Of a DNA stretch of 64,000 nt, positions 52,616 through 62,614 are shown in pieces. The DNA is taken from the NCBI RefSeq assembly GCF_014201835.1, contig NZ_JACHFH010000014.1:1-64000 (forward strand), in the 5' to 3' direction. Within the stretch, counting starts at the first letter, position 1. Each line of letters opens with the position of its first letter. Made by a program: the position numbers and the translations under genes. This stretch comes from Pectinatus brassicae (GTDB lineage: Bacteria; Bacillota; Negativicutes; Selenomonadales; Selenomonadaceae). Under the pieces are notes generated by a model. That model worked only from the letters and a program-made list of their open reading frames with translations. It was not told where the DNA came from and ran no database searches.

Positions 52616-53272
52616 ATGAAAATGGATGAAATATTAAAACATGTTGATCATACCTTATTAAAGGCTGATGCGGCATGGACAGAAATTGAGCAGTTATGTG
52701 ATGAGGCTGTTGAATATAAAACGGCATCAGTTTGTATTCCTCCTTCATATGTTCAAAGAGTCAAAGAGAAATATGGTGATAAGTTAACAATATGTACCGT
52801 TATCGGCTTTCCTTTGGGCTATGCCTGTACAGGAGCAAAAATTGCTGAAGCAAAACAGGCTATAGACGATGGAGCTGTTGAAATTGATATGGTAATTAAC
52901 TTAGGTGACGTTAAAAATAATGATTACGAAAAAATTACAGCAGAAATAAAAGCTATTAAGAAAAATATCGGTGAAAAAATTCTTAAAGTTATTATTGAAA
53001 CATGTTATTTAGAGGAGCAAGAGAAAATAAAATTATGCCAATGTGTAACAGAGGGGAATGCCGACTATATTAAGACTTCTACGGGATTTGGCTCAGCTGG
53101 AGCCAAAATAGAAGATATTAAATTATTTAAACAGTATATTGGTGAAAACGTAAAAATAAAAGCAGCTGGTGGCATTCACAGCAAGGAAGAATTTACGGCA
53201 TTTTTGCAGGCGGGATGTACTCGTATTGGTGCCAGCAGTGCTGTTAAATTAATTAAACCGCTGTATAAATAA
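52616..53272 (+). CDS. deoC: Deoxyribose-phosphate aldolase
   Basis: Splits 2-deoxyribose-5-phosphate into glyceraldehyde-3-phosphate and acetaldehyde. Start ATG 52616, with TAGGA 9 bases upstream; the longer open frame has no ribosome site. DHTLLKADA near the N-terminus, the two active-site lysines in LKVIIET and KTSTGF, and AAGGI are diagnostic of class I DeoC. 218 residues. First gene of the nucleoside salvage run; nupC follows in 21 bp. Confidence 0.95.
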   Translation: MKMDEILKHVDHTLLKADAAWTEIEQLCDEAVEYKTASVCIPPSYVQRVKEKYGDKLTICTVIGFPLGYACTGAKIAEAKQAIDDGAVEIDMVINLGDVKNNDYEKITAEIKAIKKNIGEKILKVIIETCYLEEQEKIKLCQCVTEGNADYIKTSTGFGSAGAKIEDIKLFKQYIGENVKIKAAGGIHSKEEFTAFLQAGCTRIGASSAVKLIKPLYK

Positions 53273-53293
53273 TAGCCATAGGGGGGATAATAA

Positions 53294-54508
53294 ATGTTTT
53301 TCTTTATTGATTGTTTGGGGATTATGGTATTTTTACTTATAGCAGTATTATTTTCTAAGCAGAGGAAGCAAATTGATTGGCGGTCGGTTGGTATGCTGAT
53401 TATACTAAATATTTTTATAGCGTGGTTTTTGACAACATTTTCTATTGGTCGTGAAGTAGTAAAAGCGGCAGCTGCTGGTTTTACTTGGCTGCTATCTGTT
53501 GCCTATACCGGAATAGGCTTTGCTTTTTCGGATTGGGTAAAAGTACCGCAAATGGACTTTTTTACATCAGCCTTATTGCCAATTTTATTGGTGGTACCAT
53601 TGTTTGATTTACTTACCTATATTGGCTTTTTACCATTTATAATCAAATGGATAGGAAAAATATTAGCTATTATCAGCAGACAGCCTAAATTTGAATCATT
53701 TTTTGCAATTGAGATGATGTTTTTAGGAAATACGGAGGCTTTAGCTGTATCCAAACATCAGCTGCAGGCGATGAAGGGACAACGTAATTTAACATTGGCA
53801 ATGATGTCAATGAGCTGCGTTACAGCATCATTAATTGGTGTGTATACAACGATGATGCCGGCAGAATTTATTTTAACAGCTATACCACTTAATGTAATAA
53901 ATGCGCTGTTAGTAACGAGTATTTTGAATCCAGTTATTATAGAGTCTAAAGAAGATATAGTAGCATCAATAGGCAGTAATGAAGAAAATGGTACTAAGGG
54001 TAAAAAAGAGCCATTATTTTCATTTTTGGGCAATTCCATTATTGGGGCCGGACGATTGATATTGATAATTGCAGCTAATGTTATTGCTTTTGTAGCATTA
54101 GCTGCATTAATAGATAAAGTATTAGGATCAATTTATCCGCAGCTCAGTTTGGAACATATATTAGGTATTATTATGTATCCGTTTGCTTGGCTATTGGGAT
54201 TAGATACCCATGAGGCCTTTGCTTTTGCCCAGTATATGGGAACTAAAATAGTTACGAATGAATTTGTGGTAATGCTTAATGTTGGACCGCATTTATCTGA
54301 ATATAGCCGTCATTTACAGGGGACTTTAACAATATTTATTACATCATTTGCTAACTTTTCAACCATCGGTATGATTATTGGCTGTTTTAAATCATTAGTT
54401 ATTACAGAAAAAAACGAGCTGATTTCTTCTAATGTAAGTTATTTACTGCTTTCGGGAATATTAGTATCTTTATTATCGGCAGGAATTGGCGGTTTGTTTA
54501 TATGGTAA
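53294..54508 (+). CDS. nupC: Concentrative nucleoside transporter (NupC family)
   Basis: Proton- or sodium-coupled nucleoside importer of 404 residues. CNT-family segments are FGWLLSV-like TM regions, then FESFFAIEMMFLGNTEALAV (nucleoside-binding Glu in NTEA) and the later GLDTHEAFAFAQYMGTKIVTNEFVV. The short form lacking extra N-terminal helices is typical of bacteria. GGGGGGAT is 6 bases before the ATG. It follows deoC directly. Confidence 0.92.
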   Translation: MFFFIDCLGIMVFLLIAVLFSKQRKQIDWRSVGMLIILNIFIAWFLTTFSIGREVVKAAAAGFTWLLSVAYTGIGFAFSDWVKVPQMDFFTSALLPILLVVPLFDLLTYIGFLPFIIKWIGKILAIISRQPKFESFFAIEMMFLGNTEALAVSKHQLQAMKGQRNLTLAMMSMSCVTASLIGVYTTMMPAEFILTAIPLNVINALLVTSILNPVIIESKEDIVASIGSNEENGTKGKKEPLFSFLGNSIIGAGRLILIIAANVIAFVALAALIDKVLGSIYPQLSLEHILGIIMYPFAWLLGLDTHEAFAFAQYMGTKIVTNEFVVMLNVGPHLSEYSRHLQGTLTIFITSFANFSTIGMIIGCFKSLVITEKNELISSNVSYLLLSGILVSLLSAGIGGLFIW

Positions 54509-54520
54509 ATAAAAACAACA

Positions 54521-54546
54521 AACAGCTTATAGTTATAAGCTGTTTT
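54521..54546. terminator. Terminator shared by nupC and the Crp/Fnr gene
   Basis: AACAGCTTAT (54521-54530) pairs with ATAAGCTGTT around AGTT, with T-rich DNA on both outer sides. The stem covers the stop codon of the convergent regulator gene. Confidence 0.75.
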
Positions 54547-55198
54547 GCAGAAAAATTTGTAAATTAGCGAATTGTATTGATGTAATATATATTTTGCCAT
54601 GAAACAATGATAAGCAGTCTGCTGCTTTAAATTTAGCCAGACAGCGATTAACTGTTTTGACACTGGTACCAAGCTCGTCAGCAATCTGCTGGCGTCGTTT
54701 ATTTAAATAAAAGAAGCCGTTATCTTGTGGTGCTTGATAGTGACGCAATAGGTAGTGCAGTAATTTTTCTTTGCTGGACATAAATTTTATTGTGCCATTT
54801 TCATTAGAAGTAGGATACATTTTTTTGGCGACGAGATGCGCCATTAATACAGCAAAAGATGAATCATGTTCTAACCATAATAGGAAGGTATTATTATCCA
54901 TATAAAGAACAGAACAAGTGGTAAGTGCCTGCACAGTGGCAGCATAATTTTTTTGTACGGCTAAGCATTCAACTTCACCAATAAAACTGGGAGATTTGCA
55001 TTGAGCAAAGGTAAAACGCTGACCGTTAATGAACTCATTGCTGACAGTTACTGTTCCATCGAGCAGGAGGTATACACGATTGGCAGTATAACCTTTTATG
55101 ACAATATCTTCGCCGGCAGCAATATGTTTTTCTATCATTTTAGTACGTAAAAATTGCGGAATTGTAGGAATCGCATCCAGATCGCTGATAATAGCCAT
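54533..55198 (-). CDS. Crp/Fnr-family regulator, YeiL-like
   Basis: N-terminal cyclic-nucleotide-binding fold ([32 protein letters not shown]), dimer helix, and C-terminal HTH ([23 protein letters not shown]). No Cys cluster for an Fe-S Fnr. YeiL of enterobacteria is the nearest I recall, and it also neighbours nucleoside genes. It splits the salvage cluster and is divergent from deoD. Odd: AAAGGAG abuts the ATG at 55198 with no spacer, so initiation may be at another codon. Confidence 0.85.
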   Translation of the reverse strand: MAIISDLDAIPTIPQFLRTKMIEKHIAAGEDIVIKGYTANRVYLLLDGTVTVSNEFINGQRFTFAQCKSPSFIGEVECLAVQKNYAATVQALTTCSVLYMDNNTFLLWLEHDSSFAVLMAHLVAKKMYPTSNENGTIKFMSSKEKLLHYLLRHYQAPQDNGFFYLNKRRQQIADELGTSVKTVNRCLAKFKAADCLSLFHGKIYITSIQFANLQIFLQNSL

Positions 55199-55336
55199 CT
55201 CCTTTATTGGGGTCAGATATACTTAATATTAACAAATAGCATAAGTAAAAACAACAAGACATGTGTCCTTTTCATTTTTGCTATTAATGTTGTATTATTA
55301 AAGAGAAATATTAATTTTAAGAAAGAGGGAATTATT

Positions 55337-56044
55337 ATGAGTTTACATATCGAAGCAAAAGTGGGAGATATAGCTGAAAGTATTTTATTGCCGGGAGATC
55401 CATTGCGAGCTAAGTATATTGCTGAGAATTTTTTGCAGGATGCTAAATGCTATAATAGCATTCGCAACATATTTGGCTATACAGGTACTTATAAAGGGAA
55501 AAAAGTTTCAGTACAGGGAACTGGTATGGGAATTCCTTCTATATCAATATATGTAAATGAACTTATTAATGAATATGGTGTAAAAAAATTATTTCGTGTA
55601 GGAACCTGCGGGGCAATGCGTGAGGATGTACATGTGCGCGATGTCGTTATTGCTCAAGGAACAACGACAGATTCCGGTATAATAAAAAGCATTTTTGGCA
55701 GCAGCATAAATTATGCTCCTTTAGCTGATTTTGAGCTGTTACACAAAGCTTATGAAATATCTAAGCAAAGTGATATGGCTGTTAAAATTGGCAATGTGAT
55801 ATCAGAAGATCGTTTTTATAATGATGAAATCGATAGAAAAAAATTAACTGATTATGGAATTTTAGCCGTAGAAATGGAAGCGGCTGCTTTATATACATTG
55901 GCAGCTCGTTATAATGTGCAGGCGTTAGCTATATTTACAGTCAGCAATCATTTGCTTACTGGTGAAGAAACAACTGCTAAGGCACGTGAAACTTCGTTTA
56001 ACGATATGATAAAAATTGCTCTTGATACAGCAATAGCAGATTAA
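55337..56044 (+). CDS. deoD: Purine nucleoside phosphorylase, DeoD type
   Basis: Phosphorolyses purine (deoxy)nucleosides to free base and (deoxy)ribose-1-phosphate. Start ATG 55337, after AGAGGG; the longer frame runs through the intergenic region. Phosphate-binding [12 protein letters not shown] (residues about 17-28), [16 protein letters not shown] and VEMEAAALY, plus the late Asp-containing TVSNH, define the hexameric DeoD family. 235 residues, normal. Confidence 0.96.
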   Translation: MSLHIEAKVGDIAESILLPGDPLRAKYIAENFLQDAKCYNSIRNIFGYTGTYKGKKVSVQGTGMGIPSISIYVNELINEYGVKKLFRVGTCGAMREDVHVRDVVIAQGTTTDSGIIKSIFGSSINYAPLADFELLHKAYEISKQSDMAVKIGNVISEDRFYNDEIDRKKLTDYGILAVEMEAAALYTLAARYNVQALAIFTVSNHLLTGEETTAKARETSFNDMIKIALDTAIAD

Positions 56045-56062
56045 TACATGGAGTAGATATAT

Positions 56063-57325
56063 TTGGCAAGCAAAAATTTATTAAAAAAGGAAATAATAGC
56101 AGGTATAACGGCATTTTTTGCTATATCCTATATTATTATAGTCAATCCTTTGATTTTAGCAGATTCCGGTATTCCTATGCAATTGAGTATTTTCGCTACA
56201 ATATTTATTTCAATTATTGGCTGTCTGGCCGTAGGCTGTTGGGCAGATGCGCCGATTGTATTAGCACCGGGGATGGGGGTTAATGCCTTTTTTACTTATA
56301 CTATTGTAAAAAATATGGGATTTTCCTGGCAGCAAGGATTGACAGTATCATTATTCGCCGGAATAGTATTCGCACTGATTGCCTGCACGCATTTATCGGA
56401 CAGGCTGCTGCAGGTTATCCCAGCATCATTAAAATATGGTATTACTGCGGGTATTGGATTATTTCTGGTAGAAATTGGTTTGGAAAAAGGCAGCTTGATA
56501 GAAACTGGACACAATACTATTATTGAGCTGGCATCATTGCAAAATCCGGCAGCGTTATTGACAATTTTAGGTTTGATTTTAAGTCTTGTTTTATATTTGC
56601 GTAAAATTGATGGCGGTTTTTTTATAGCGATTGTAGCTATTAGTTTTATTGGTTACTACTGGAATATTACGGATAAGACAGTGCTGAATATAAGTATTGC
56701 TAACATTAGTGATTATCGGCAATTATTATTTCAGCCTGATTTTACGGTAATGGGAGAAGCTAAGTTTTGGCTGGCGGTATTTTCTATGAGCATGATATTG
56801 ATTTTTGATACGATAGGAATATTAGAAGGCATATTGCCTAATAAAGATAGACTGAAAAAAGCTTTTGCTGTTTTATCATTAGTGACAATTATTTCCAGTT
56901 TGCTGGGTACCTGTCCGACAGTAGCAGCAGCAGAAAGCGCTGCGGGAATTGCCGCAGGTGCCCGCCGGGGCATTATGGCTATTACAGCCGGCTGTTTATT
57001 TGCCATAGCGTTATTTTTTATTCCATTGCTGTCCTATGTATCAGCATCAGCAATTGCACCAGTTATCATAATTACTGGCGCAATGATGATGCAGCAATTG
57101 CAGTATGTGGAGTTTAATGATTTTACAGAATGGTTTCCCGTTTTTTTGTTAGTTGTAATGATACCGCTTTCTGGCAGTATTTCTACCGGTTTGGCTTTCG
57201 GCTTTATCGTTTATCCATTTATGAAAATTTGTATAGGTAAGGCTAAAACAATAAATCCCATAGTATATGGTTTAGGAATATTGTTTTTTATAGATTTATT
57301 TTTTAGTGCTTATAAAATATTTTAA
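56063..57325 (+). CDS. NCS2 purine permease (AzgA-type)
   Basis: A 420-residue membrane protein of the AzgA branch (adenine/guanine/hypoxanthine). N-terminal GITAFFAISYIIIVNPLILA, APGMGVNAFFTYT and the later FDTIGILEGILP and AAAESAAGIAAGARRG are characteristic. TTG start with TGGAG about 10 bases upstream. Set between deoD and deoB, it would import or export the bases released by phosphorolysis. Direction and base specificity are inferred. Confidence 0.92.
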   Translation: MASKNLLKKEIIAGITAFFAISYIIIVNPLILADSGIPMQLSIFATIFISIIGCLAVGCWADAPIVLAPGMGVNAFFTYTIVKNMGFSWQQGLTVSLFAGIVFALIACTHLSDRLLQVIPASLKYGITAGIGLFLVEIGLEKGSLIETGHNTIIELASLQNPAALLTILGLILSLVLYLRKIDGGFFIAIVAISFIGYYWNITDKTVLNISIANISDYRQLLFQPDFTVMGEAKFWLAVFSMSMILIFDTIGILEGILPNKDRLKKAFAVLSLVTIISSLLGTCPTVAAAESAAGIAAGARRGIMAITAGCLFAIALFFIPLLSYVSASAIAPVIIITGAMMMQQLQYVEFNDFTEWFPVFLLVVMIPLSGSISTGLAFGFIVYPFMKICIGKAKTINPIVYGLGILFFIDLFFSAYKIF

Positions 57326-57342
57326 AGATAGGGAGAGTTATT

Positions 57343-58512
57343 ATGGCTATAAAAAGGGTTTATACGATTGTGCTGGACAGCTATGGTATTGGTGCCCAGC
57401 CTGATGCGGCTGAATTTGGCGATAATGATTGCAATACATTGCGCTCTATTGTATCGTCGCCGCTATATGATACACCTAATATGAAAAAAATCGGGCTTTT
57501 TAATATTGATGATGTTGATTATAAAACAAGTGAAGCACAGCCTACAGGCAGCTTTGCTCGTTTACAGGAAAGATCGCGTGGTAAAGATACAACAACAGGG
57601 CATTGGGAAATTGCTGGTATTGTTTCCGAGCATCCATTACCGACTTATCCCCAAGGTTTTCCCCAGTCTGTGATTAACGAACTCGAACAGGCCTTTAATC
57701 GGAAGATACTTTGCAATAAGACTTATTCTGGTACACAGGTAATTGAAGATTATGGACAAGAGCATATGAAAACTGGTTCACTTATTGTTTATACATCAGC
57801 AGATAGTGTCTTACAGATTGCTGCCCATGAAGATATTGTACCGGTAGAGCAATTATATGAATATTGCCGAATGGCACGAAAAATAATGTCTGGCGAACAT
57901 GCTGTGGGCAGGATTATTGCTCGTCCATTTGTTGGGACATATCCTGATTTTAAACGTACAGCGCGCCGTCATGACTTTTCGTTGCAGCCGCCAGCAGAAA
58001 CAATGCTCGATGTCTTGCATAAAAATAATTTAGCGACTATTGGTGTTGGTAAGATTTCTGATATTTTTGCTGCTTGTGGTATTAGTAAACATATAGGAAT
58101 AACCGGTAATGAAGATGGTATGGATAAAACCATTGCTACATTAGATGATGATTTTACCGGATTGTGTTTCGTTAATCTAGTTGATTTTGATATGCAATAT
58201 GGTCATCGTCGTGATGTTGACGGCTATGCCCAAGCGGCAACTGTTTTTGATAAACAGCTTGGTGAGTTTATGGCTAAAATGAATGATGATGATATATTGA
58301 TGATTACGGCCGATCATGGCTGTGATCCTAAGGCACCAGGGACAGATCACACCAGAGAATATACACCATTGCTTATTTGGGGTAAACAGATTAAGGCTGG
58401 TGTAAATTTAGGAACACGGAACAGCTTTGCTGATATAGCAGCTACAGTAATAGACATTTTTGATTTGGATTTAGCAACACAAGGTAAAAGTTTTCTTGAA
58501 AAAATAATGTAA
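57343..58512 (+). CDS. deoB: Phosphopentomutase
   Basis: Converts (deoxy)ribose-1-phosphate to the 5-phosphate, feeding deoC. Alkaline-phosphatase-fold enzyme with VLDSYGIGAQPDA at residues 11-23, catalytic Thr in GKDTTTGHWEIAG, and metal ligands in DFDMQYGHR and TADHGCDP-DHTREY. 389 residues, usual length. GGGAGAG is 6 bases before the ATG, 17 bp after the permease stop. Confidence 0.96.
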   Translation: MAIKRVYTIVLDSYGIGAQPDAAEFGDNDCNTLRSIVSSPLYDTPNMKKIGLFNIDDVDYKTSEAQPTGSFARLQERSRGKDTTTGHWEIAGIVSEHPLPTYPQGFPQSVINELEQAFNRKILCNKTYSGTQVIEDYGQEHMKTGSLIVYTSADSVLQIAAHEDIVPVEQLYEYCRMARKIMSGEHAVGRIIARPFVGTYPDFKRTARRHDFSLQPPAETMLDVLHKNNLATIGVGKISDIFAACGISKHIGITGNEDGMDKTIATLDDDFTGLCFVNLVDFDMQYGHRRDVDGYAQAATVFDKQLGEFMAKMNDDDILMITADHGCDPKAPGTDHTREYTPLLIWGKQIKAGVNLGTRNSFADIAATVIDIFDLDLATQGKSFLEKIM

Positions 58513-58596
58513 GTAATTAATTGCTGCTATGGACTAATTATAACCATAGCAGCTAATAGCAATGATGTTTTAAATATTAATAAATGAGGCGAAATT

Positions 58597-59919
58597 ATGC
58601 GAATATTTGATATTATTAACAAAAAGAAGCATGGCAAAGTTTTAACAGATACTGAAATAAAATATGTTGTCGATGGTTTTGTGCAGGGGGAAATTGCTGA
58701 TTATCAAATGGCAGCAATGCTTATGGCAATTTGGTTTAAGGGTATGAATGATCATGAACTTGCTGTACTTACACAGGCAATGGCAAAGTCAGGTGATATG
58801 ATTGATTTATCAGCAATTGCAGGAAAAAAAGTCGATAAACATAGTACTGGCGGTGTTGGCGATAAAACAACACTTATTATTGCGCCGATAGTTGCAGCCT
58901 GCGGGGGGAAAGTAGCTAAGATGTCCGGCCGTGGTTTGGGTCATACTGGTGGAACAATTGACAAGATGGAAGCAATTCCTGGCATGAAAACCGCTTTGGA
59001 TAAGGAAGAATTTTTTGCTATTGTTAATAAATTAGGTGCGGCTGTAATTGGACAGACAGGAAATTTAGCACCAGCTGATAAAAAAATATATGCACTGCGT
59101 GATGTTACGGCAACAGTTGACAGTATACCACTTATAGCATCATCTATTATGAGTAAAAAATTGGCAGCAGGCAGTGACTGTATTTTACTGGATGTAAAAA
59201 CTGGTAGCGGTGCTTTTATGAAAACGTTGGATGATTCGATAGAATTAGCGCAAAAAATGGTAAATATAGGTGAAAATTCCGGCAAGAAGACAGTAGCAAT
59301 GATTACTGATATGGATGTACCATTGGGACATGCTATTGGTAATTCCTTGGAAATAATTGAAGTAGTAAAGACATTACAGGGACAAGGTCCGCAAGACCTT
59401 ACCGAGGTTTGTCTGCAATTAGCGGCTAATATGCTGTATCTTATAGATAAAGGTAGTCTGGAGCATTGTCGGAAAATAGCGGAAAATTCCATTAAGGATG
59501 GCAGTGCCTTTAAGCGTTTTGTGGCGATGGTAGAGGCACAAGGCGGGGATACAACGGTCTTACTTGATACTGATAAATTTGTTTCAGCACCATATAAACA
59601 GGCTGTTATTGCTCAAAATGATGGGTACATAGTTAAAATGGATGCTGAAGAGTGTGGTGTTGTGTCGATGATATTAGGGGCAGGTCGTGAAACTAAGGAC
59701 AGTATCATTGATTTTTCAGCGGGTATCATTATCAATAAAAAATATGGCGATTTTGTCAAGAAAGGCGATGAATTAGCTATATTATATACATCTAAGCAGG
59801 CCGCTTTGCCAGAGGCACAACGTTTGTATAATGAAGCAATAGTAATTGGCAAAGAAAAACCAGTTGATATACCATTAGTTTTTGCCCGTGTAGAAAAAGA
59901 TAAAGTAGAAAAATTTTAA
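58597..59919 (+). CDS. pdp: Pyrimidine-nucleoside phosphorylase
   Basis: Phosphorolyses uridine, thymidine and deoxyuridine. The family motif KVDKHSTGGVGDKTT (residues about 80-94), SGRGLGHTGGTIDK and KKLAAGSD are clear. The C-terminal domain carries DGYIVKMDAEECG. At 440 residues it fits Firmicute Pdp rather than longer archaeal AMP phosphorylases. GAGGCG precedes the ATG. It feeds deoB and deoC upstream and receives deoxyuridine/uridine from cdd downstream. Confidence 0.95.
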   Translation: MRIFDIINKKKHGKVLTDTEIKYVVDGFVQGEIADYQMAAMLMAIWFKGMNDHELAVLTQAMAKSGDMIDLSAIAGKKVDKHSTGGVGDKTTLIIAPIVAACGGKVAKMSGRGLGHTGGTIDKMEAIPGMKTALDKEEFFAIVNKLGAAVIGQTGNLAPADKKIYALRDVTATVDSIPLIASSIMSKKLAAGSDCILLDVKTGSGAFMKTLDDSIELAQKMVNIGENSGKKTVAMITDMDVPLGHAIGNSLEIIEVVKTLQGQGPQDLTEVCLQLAANMLYLIDKGSLEHCRKIAENSIKDGSAFKRFVAMVEAQGGDTTVLLDTDKFVSAPYKQAVIAQNDGYIVKMDAEECGVVSMILGAGRETKDSIIDFSAGIIINKKYGDFVKKGDELAILYTSKQAALPEAQRLYNEAIVIGKEKPVDIPLVFARVEKDKVEKF

Positions 59920-59935
59920 GGGGATAAATGCTGAT

Positions 59936-60325
59936 ATGTTAGAAGAAAAATTACTGGAAGCAGCTAAGAACGCCAGATTGTTATCGTATAGCCCTTATTC
60001 AAAATTTAAAGTTGGTGCAGCTGTTTTAACTAAAAATGGTAAAATATACAGTGGCTGCAATATTGAAAATGCTTCTTATGGAATTACTAATTGTGCTGAA
60101 CGTACAGCAATATTTAAGGCAGTATCTGAAGGGGAAAGAGATTTGACGGCATTGGTTGTTGTTGCTGATACCGAGGGACCTGTATCACCTTGTGGAGCAT
60201 GCCGTCAGGTAATAGCAGAATTTAAGATAGATACAGTCATTATGGCAAATTTGCATAATGAGATAAAAACAGTAACATGGCAGGAATTATTACCATATTC
60301 TTTTAGTGATGCAGATATGAAATAA
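59936..60325 (+). CDS. cdd: Cytidine deaminase
   Basis: Deaminates cytidine and deoxycytidine. A 129-residue homotetrameric-type enzyme with substrate-binding GAAVLTKNGKIYSGCNIENASY, zinc/catalytic CAERTAIF (Cys53, Glu55) and PCGACRQ. ATG 59936 lies 12 bases after AAGGGG, a long spacing. It closes the salvage run with a strong terminator. Confidence 0.96.
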   Translation: MLEEKLLEAAKNARLLSYSPYSKFKVGAAVLTKNGKIYSGCNIENASYGITNCAERTAIFKAVSEGERDLTALVVVADTEGPVSPCGACRQVIAEFKIDTVIMANLHNEIKTVTWQELLPYSFSDADMK

Positions 60326-60381
60326 AAAAACAGCCATTATAAAATCAATTCCTATTTGGTTTTATAATGGCTGTTTTTTAC
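60324..60381. terminator. Bidirectional terminator between cdd and the DMT permease
   Basis: 15-bp perfect stem ACAGCCATTATAAAA (60330-60344) / TTTTATAATGGCTGT (60360-60374), 15-base loop, A7 before and T6 after. Confidence 0.92.
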
Positions 60382-61274
60382 TGTGATTTTGTATGAAGGA
60401 AAAAGGATAATAATTTATTAAATTTTAAATTGTAGAGGATGATTGCTAATAATATCAATACAATGCCCCATATTTGAGATAAGTAGACAGTTTCACCTAG
60501 TACAGACATTGACATAATGATAGCAATAGGAAGCTCCGATGCGGTTAACAGCGAACCAAAACCGATACCAACATGCGGCATGCCAATCGAAAATAGAAAG
60601 GGTGGCAGGGCAACACCAAAAAAACCAAGCAGAAAACCATAAGGAGCAATTTGCAGTAATAAGGTTGAATCAATAACAATAGTAGGCGGATAGATAATGC
60701 TGATTGTTATTAACCCTCCAGTGGCAATCAAGGCACTTTTTAAAAGAGGTGGGGCATTTTTTTTTATAGAGCTGCTTAAGAAAGAGAAGATGGTATAGGA
60801 AAAAGCAGCCAGCAGTCCCCAAATAGAACCAGCCATTGATATATTTTGTGGGGAAGAAATATTAGCCGCAAACATGGAGCCAAGTAAAAGAATGATAATT
60901 GATAAGATTTTTTGCAGTGAGGGAAGATGTTTATTAAATAAATAATCAAAGACACTGCCAATCCAGACGAATTGAAATAAAAATATAATAGCAAGCGACG
61001 CATTGAGTGTTTGTAATGATTGATAATAGAATATTCCGGTTAAGCCAAAGGGAGTACCTGTTAATAGTAATTTGCTGATTTGTTTAATGTTAAGAGCATG
61101 TTTTGCTGTCAGTAAATAAAAACACCAAATTAGGATAAAACCAAATAAATATTGGCTGATGGTGACCTGTTGAACAGTAAAGCCAGCTGTATATGCGAGT
61201 TTTACAAAGGTTGATAAGATGCCGTAACAACAGCCGCCTAAGAATACTGATAATGGATAATGTCGTGAGTTCAT
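60378..61274 (-). CDS. EamA/DMT-family permease
   Basis: A 298-residue membrane protein with ten TM helices in two EamA repeats (for example FGLTGIFYYQSLQTLNAS in the first, SLLTASELPIAIIMSMSVLGE in the second). Such permeases export metabolites or import nucleosides and amino acids. RBS AAGGAGC lies 9 bases before the ATG. It stands alone, convergent with cdd. Substrate unknown. Confidence 0.88.
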   Translation of the reverse strand: MNSRHYPLSVFLGGCCYGILSTFVKLAYTAGFTVQQVTISQYLFGFILIWCFYLLTAKHALNIKQISKLLLTGTPFGLTGIFYYQSLQTLNASLAIIFLFQFVWIGSVFDYLFNKHLPSLQKILSIIILLLGSMFAANISSPQNISMAGSIWGLLAAFSYTIFSFLSSSIKKNAPPLLKSALIATGGLITISIIYPPTIVIDSTLLLQIAPYGFLLGFFGVALPPFLFSIGMPHVGIGFGSLLTASELPIAIIMSMSVLGETVYLSQIWGIVLILLAIILYNLKFNKLLSFFLHTKSQ

Positions 61275-61309
61275 TAATAAAATTGCTCCTTATATAATTA
61301 TTTGGATAA

Positions 61310-61356
61310 AATAAAACGCCACACAAATGCCAAAGGCAATTGTGTGGCGAAAATAG
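61310..61356 (-). terminator. Terminator of the repeat-protein gene
   Basis: CGCCACACAA (61317-61326) pairs with TTGTGTGGCG (61340-61349), with an inner TGCC/GGCA stem. On the minus strand GTTTTATTTT follows. Confidence 0.85.
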
Positions 61357-61420
61357 AATATTTCTAGAAAAATCCACATCCGAAAAGGTTTTAACTATAA
61401 AATTTTACATAATATATTAA

Positions 61421-62581
61421 TTATAAGCTGCTGCGCATATCTTCCTGTGATTTATATTGATTTAAAGTAGCTGTATCAGAAGCAACGGCAGAGCCATTGT
61501 AATCATTGCTGCTTCGTTCATTCAAGATGTTTTGCGAGGTAGAGTTAGTCTGTTCAACTGTTTGTCCGGCAGCAGCTAGTGTGCTGTTGTCATCAGCAGA
61601 AGCACTATGTACGCCAAATAAATTTATATCAGATTTAGTCTGGATAAATAATTCAGTTCCAGCTGGTAAGTTAATATCTTTGCCATGAACGAATAAACCG
61701 CCAACAATGCCGATTGGTCCCAATAAAGCTATTCCGGCGATACTGGCACCAGCAGCCATTGCTTCTGATTTCATTTCCTCTTTGGCTTTGTCACCCAGTA
61801 CGGTATCGACTAATGTACCATCAAAAGCCTGGGTTTTTTCAAAATCAATATCAATTTTGCCATCGCGGCCAAAATTTTTAGCAGTAGTTACTTTAGTCAC
61901 ATGTCCTTCGCCTAAAGCACCAGCGGCAAAAACAAGATTACCATTATAGACGACATTTTCAGCGACTTGATATTTTACTTCATCGCCCGCCTTCATGTTT
62001 TCAGAATTGACCGGAGTAACGAGTTTTATTTTTATTAAGGTATTGGCAGGTACTAGTGTATGACTTAACGGAATGGCTTGTTGTGAGCTGCCAAATGCTA
62101 CTTTTCCCAAATCGAGCATGCGATTGTAAAAAGTACCTTCTTTAGGTTGTCCATAAAGTGTTGTTTCTAAGTCAGATAAACGTTGGTTTATTGGCTGCAT
62201 TGATACTTTATTCATAAGAGACCATTCTACTCCGTTCATTTGAGCAATAGCAGAAGGTGCATAGTCATTATTAAAAATCTTATCATATAAATTATCAATA
62301 CGTTTTACTAAGGTTGTAGATTGGCTGCGTCCATAATAATCATGCTCCAATTTATTTATGCGGTCGATGATGGCACCTGTTTGTGGTGTTCCATAAACAG
62401 CTTTTTCTACAGAGGATAATTTGTTTTGCAGAGCATTGCCGCTGTCAGCAGCATTGGCAGTGATAGCTGTACCGGTAGTTATGGACGAGTCGGCAAGAGC
62501 TAATGAGGCATTGGAAACAGCCAGTGATATACATAAAGCAGTGGAAAGTATTCTTAATTTTTTTTTGCTTGAGATTATCAT
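61421..62581 (-). CDS. Exported protein with YGxPQxG-type repeats, unknown function
   Basis: Signal peptide 1-30 (cleavage after SLALA). The mature N-terminal half holds three related helical repeats, at about 54-75, 77-98 and 134-156, of the form LxxxExxxYGxxQxGxxxxRixxLe. The second half is beta-rich (about 178-330: NTLIKIKLVTPVNSENMKAG, GEGHVTKVT) with a glycine-rich hydrophobic patch GIALLGPIGIVGGLFV, then a low-complexity Ser/Asn/Thr tail. Such repeat proteins recur in envelope proteins of Negativicutes. GAGGAG is 8 bases before the ATG. Confidence 0.7.
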   Translation of the reverse strand: MIISSKKKLRILSTALCISLAVSNASLALADSSITTGTAITANAADSGNALQNKLSSVEKAVYGTPQTGAIIDRINKLEHDYYGRSQSTTLVKRIDNLYDKIFNNDYAPSAIAQMNGVEWSLMNKVSMQPINQRLSDLETTLYGQPKEGTFYNRMLDLGKVAFGSSQQAIPLSHTLVPANTLIKIKLVTPVNSENMKAGDEVKYQVAENVVYNGNLVFAAGALGEGHVTKVTTAKNFGRDGKIDIDFEKTQAFDGTLVDTVLGDKAKEEMKSEAMAAGASIAGIALLGPIGIVGGLFVHGKDINLPAGTELFIQTKSDINLFGVHSASADDNSTLAAAGQTVEQTNSTSQNILNERSSNDYNGSAVASDTATLNQYKSQEDMRSSL

Positions 62582-62614
62582 TATGAAGCTCCTCTCTCAT
62601 AAAAACATTTAAAA

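Noticed and set aside
58941-59492. 183-codon open frame on the minus strand
   Set aside because: Antisense to pdp, which has all family motifs.
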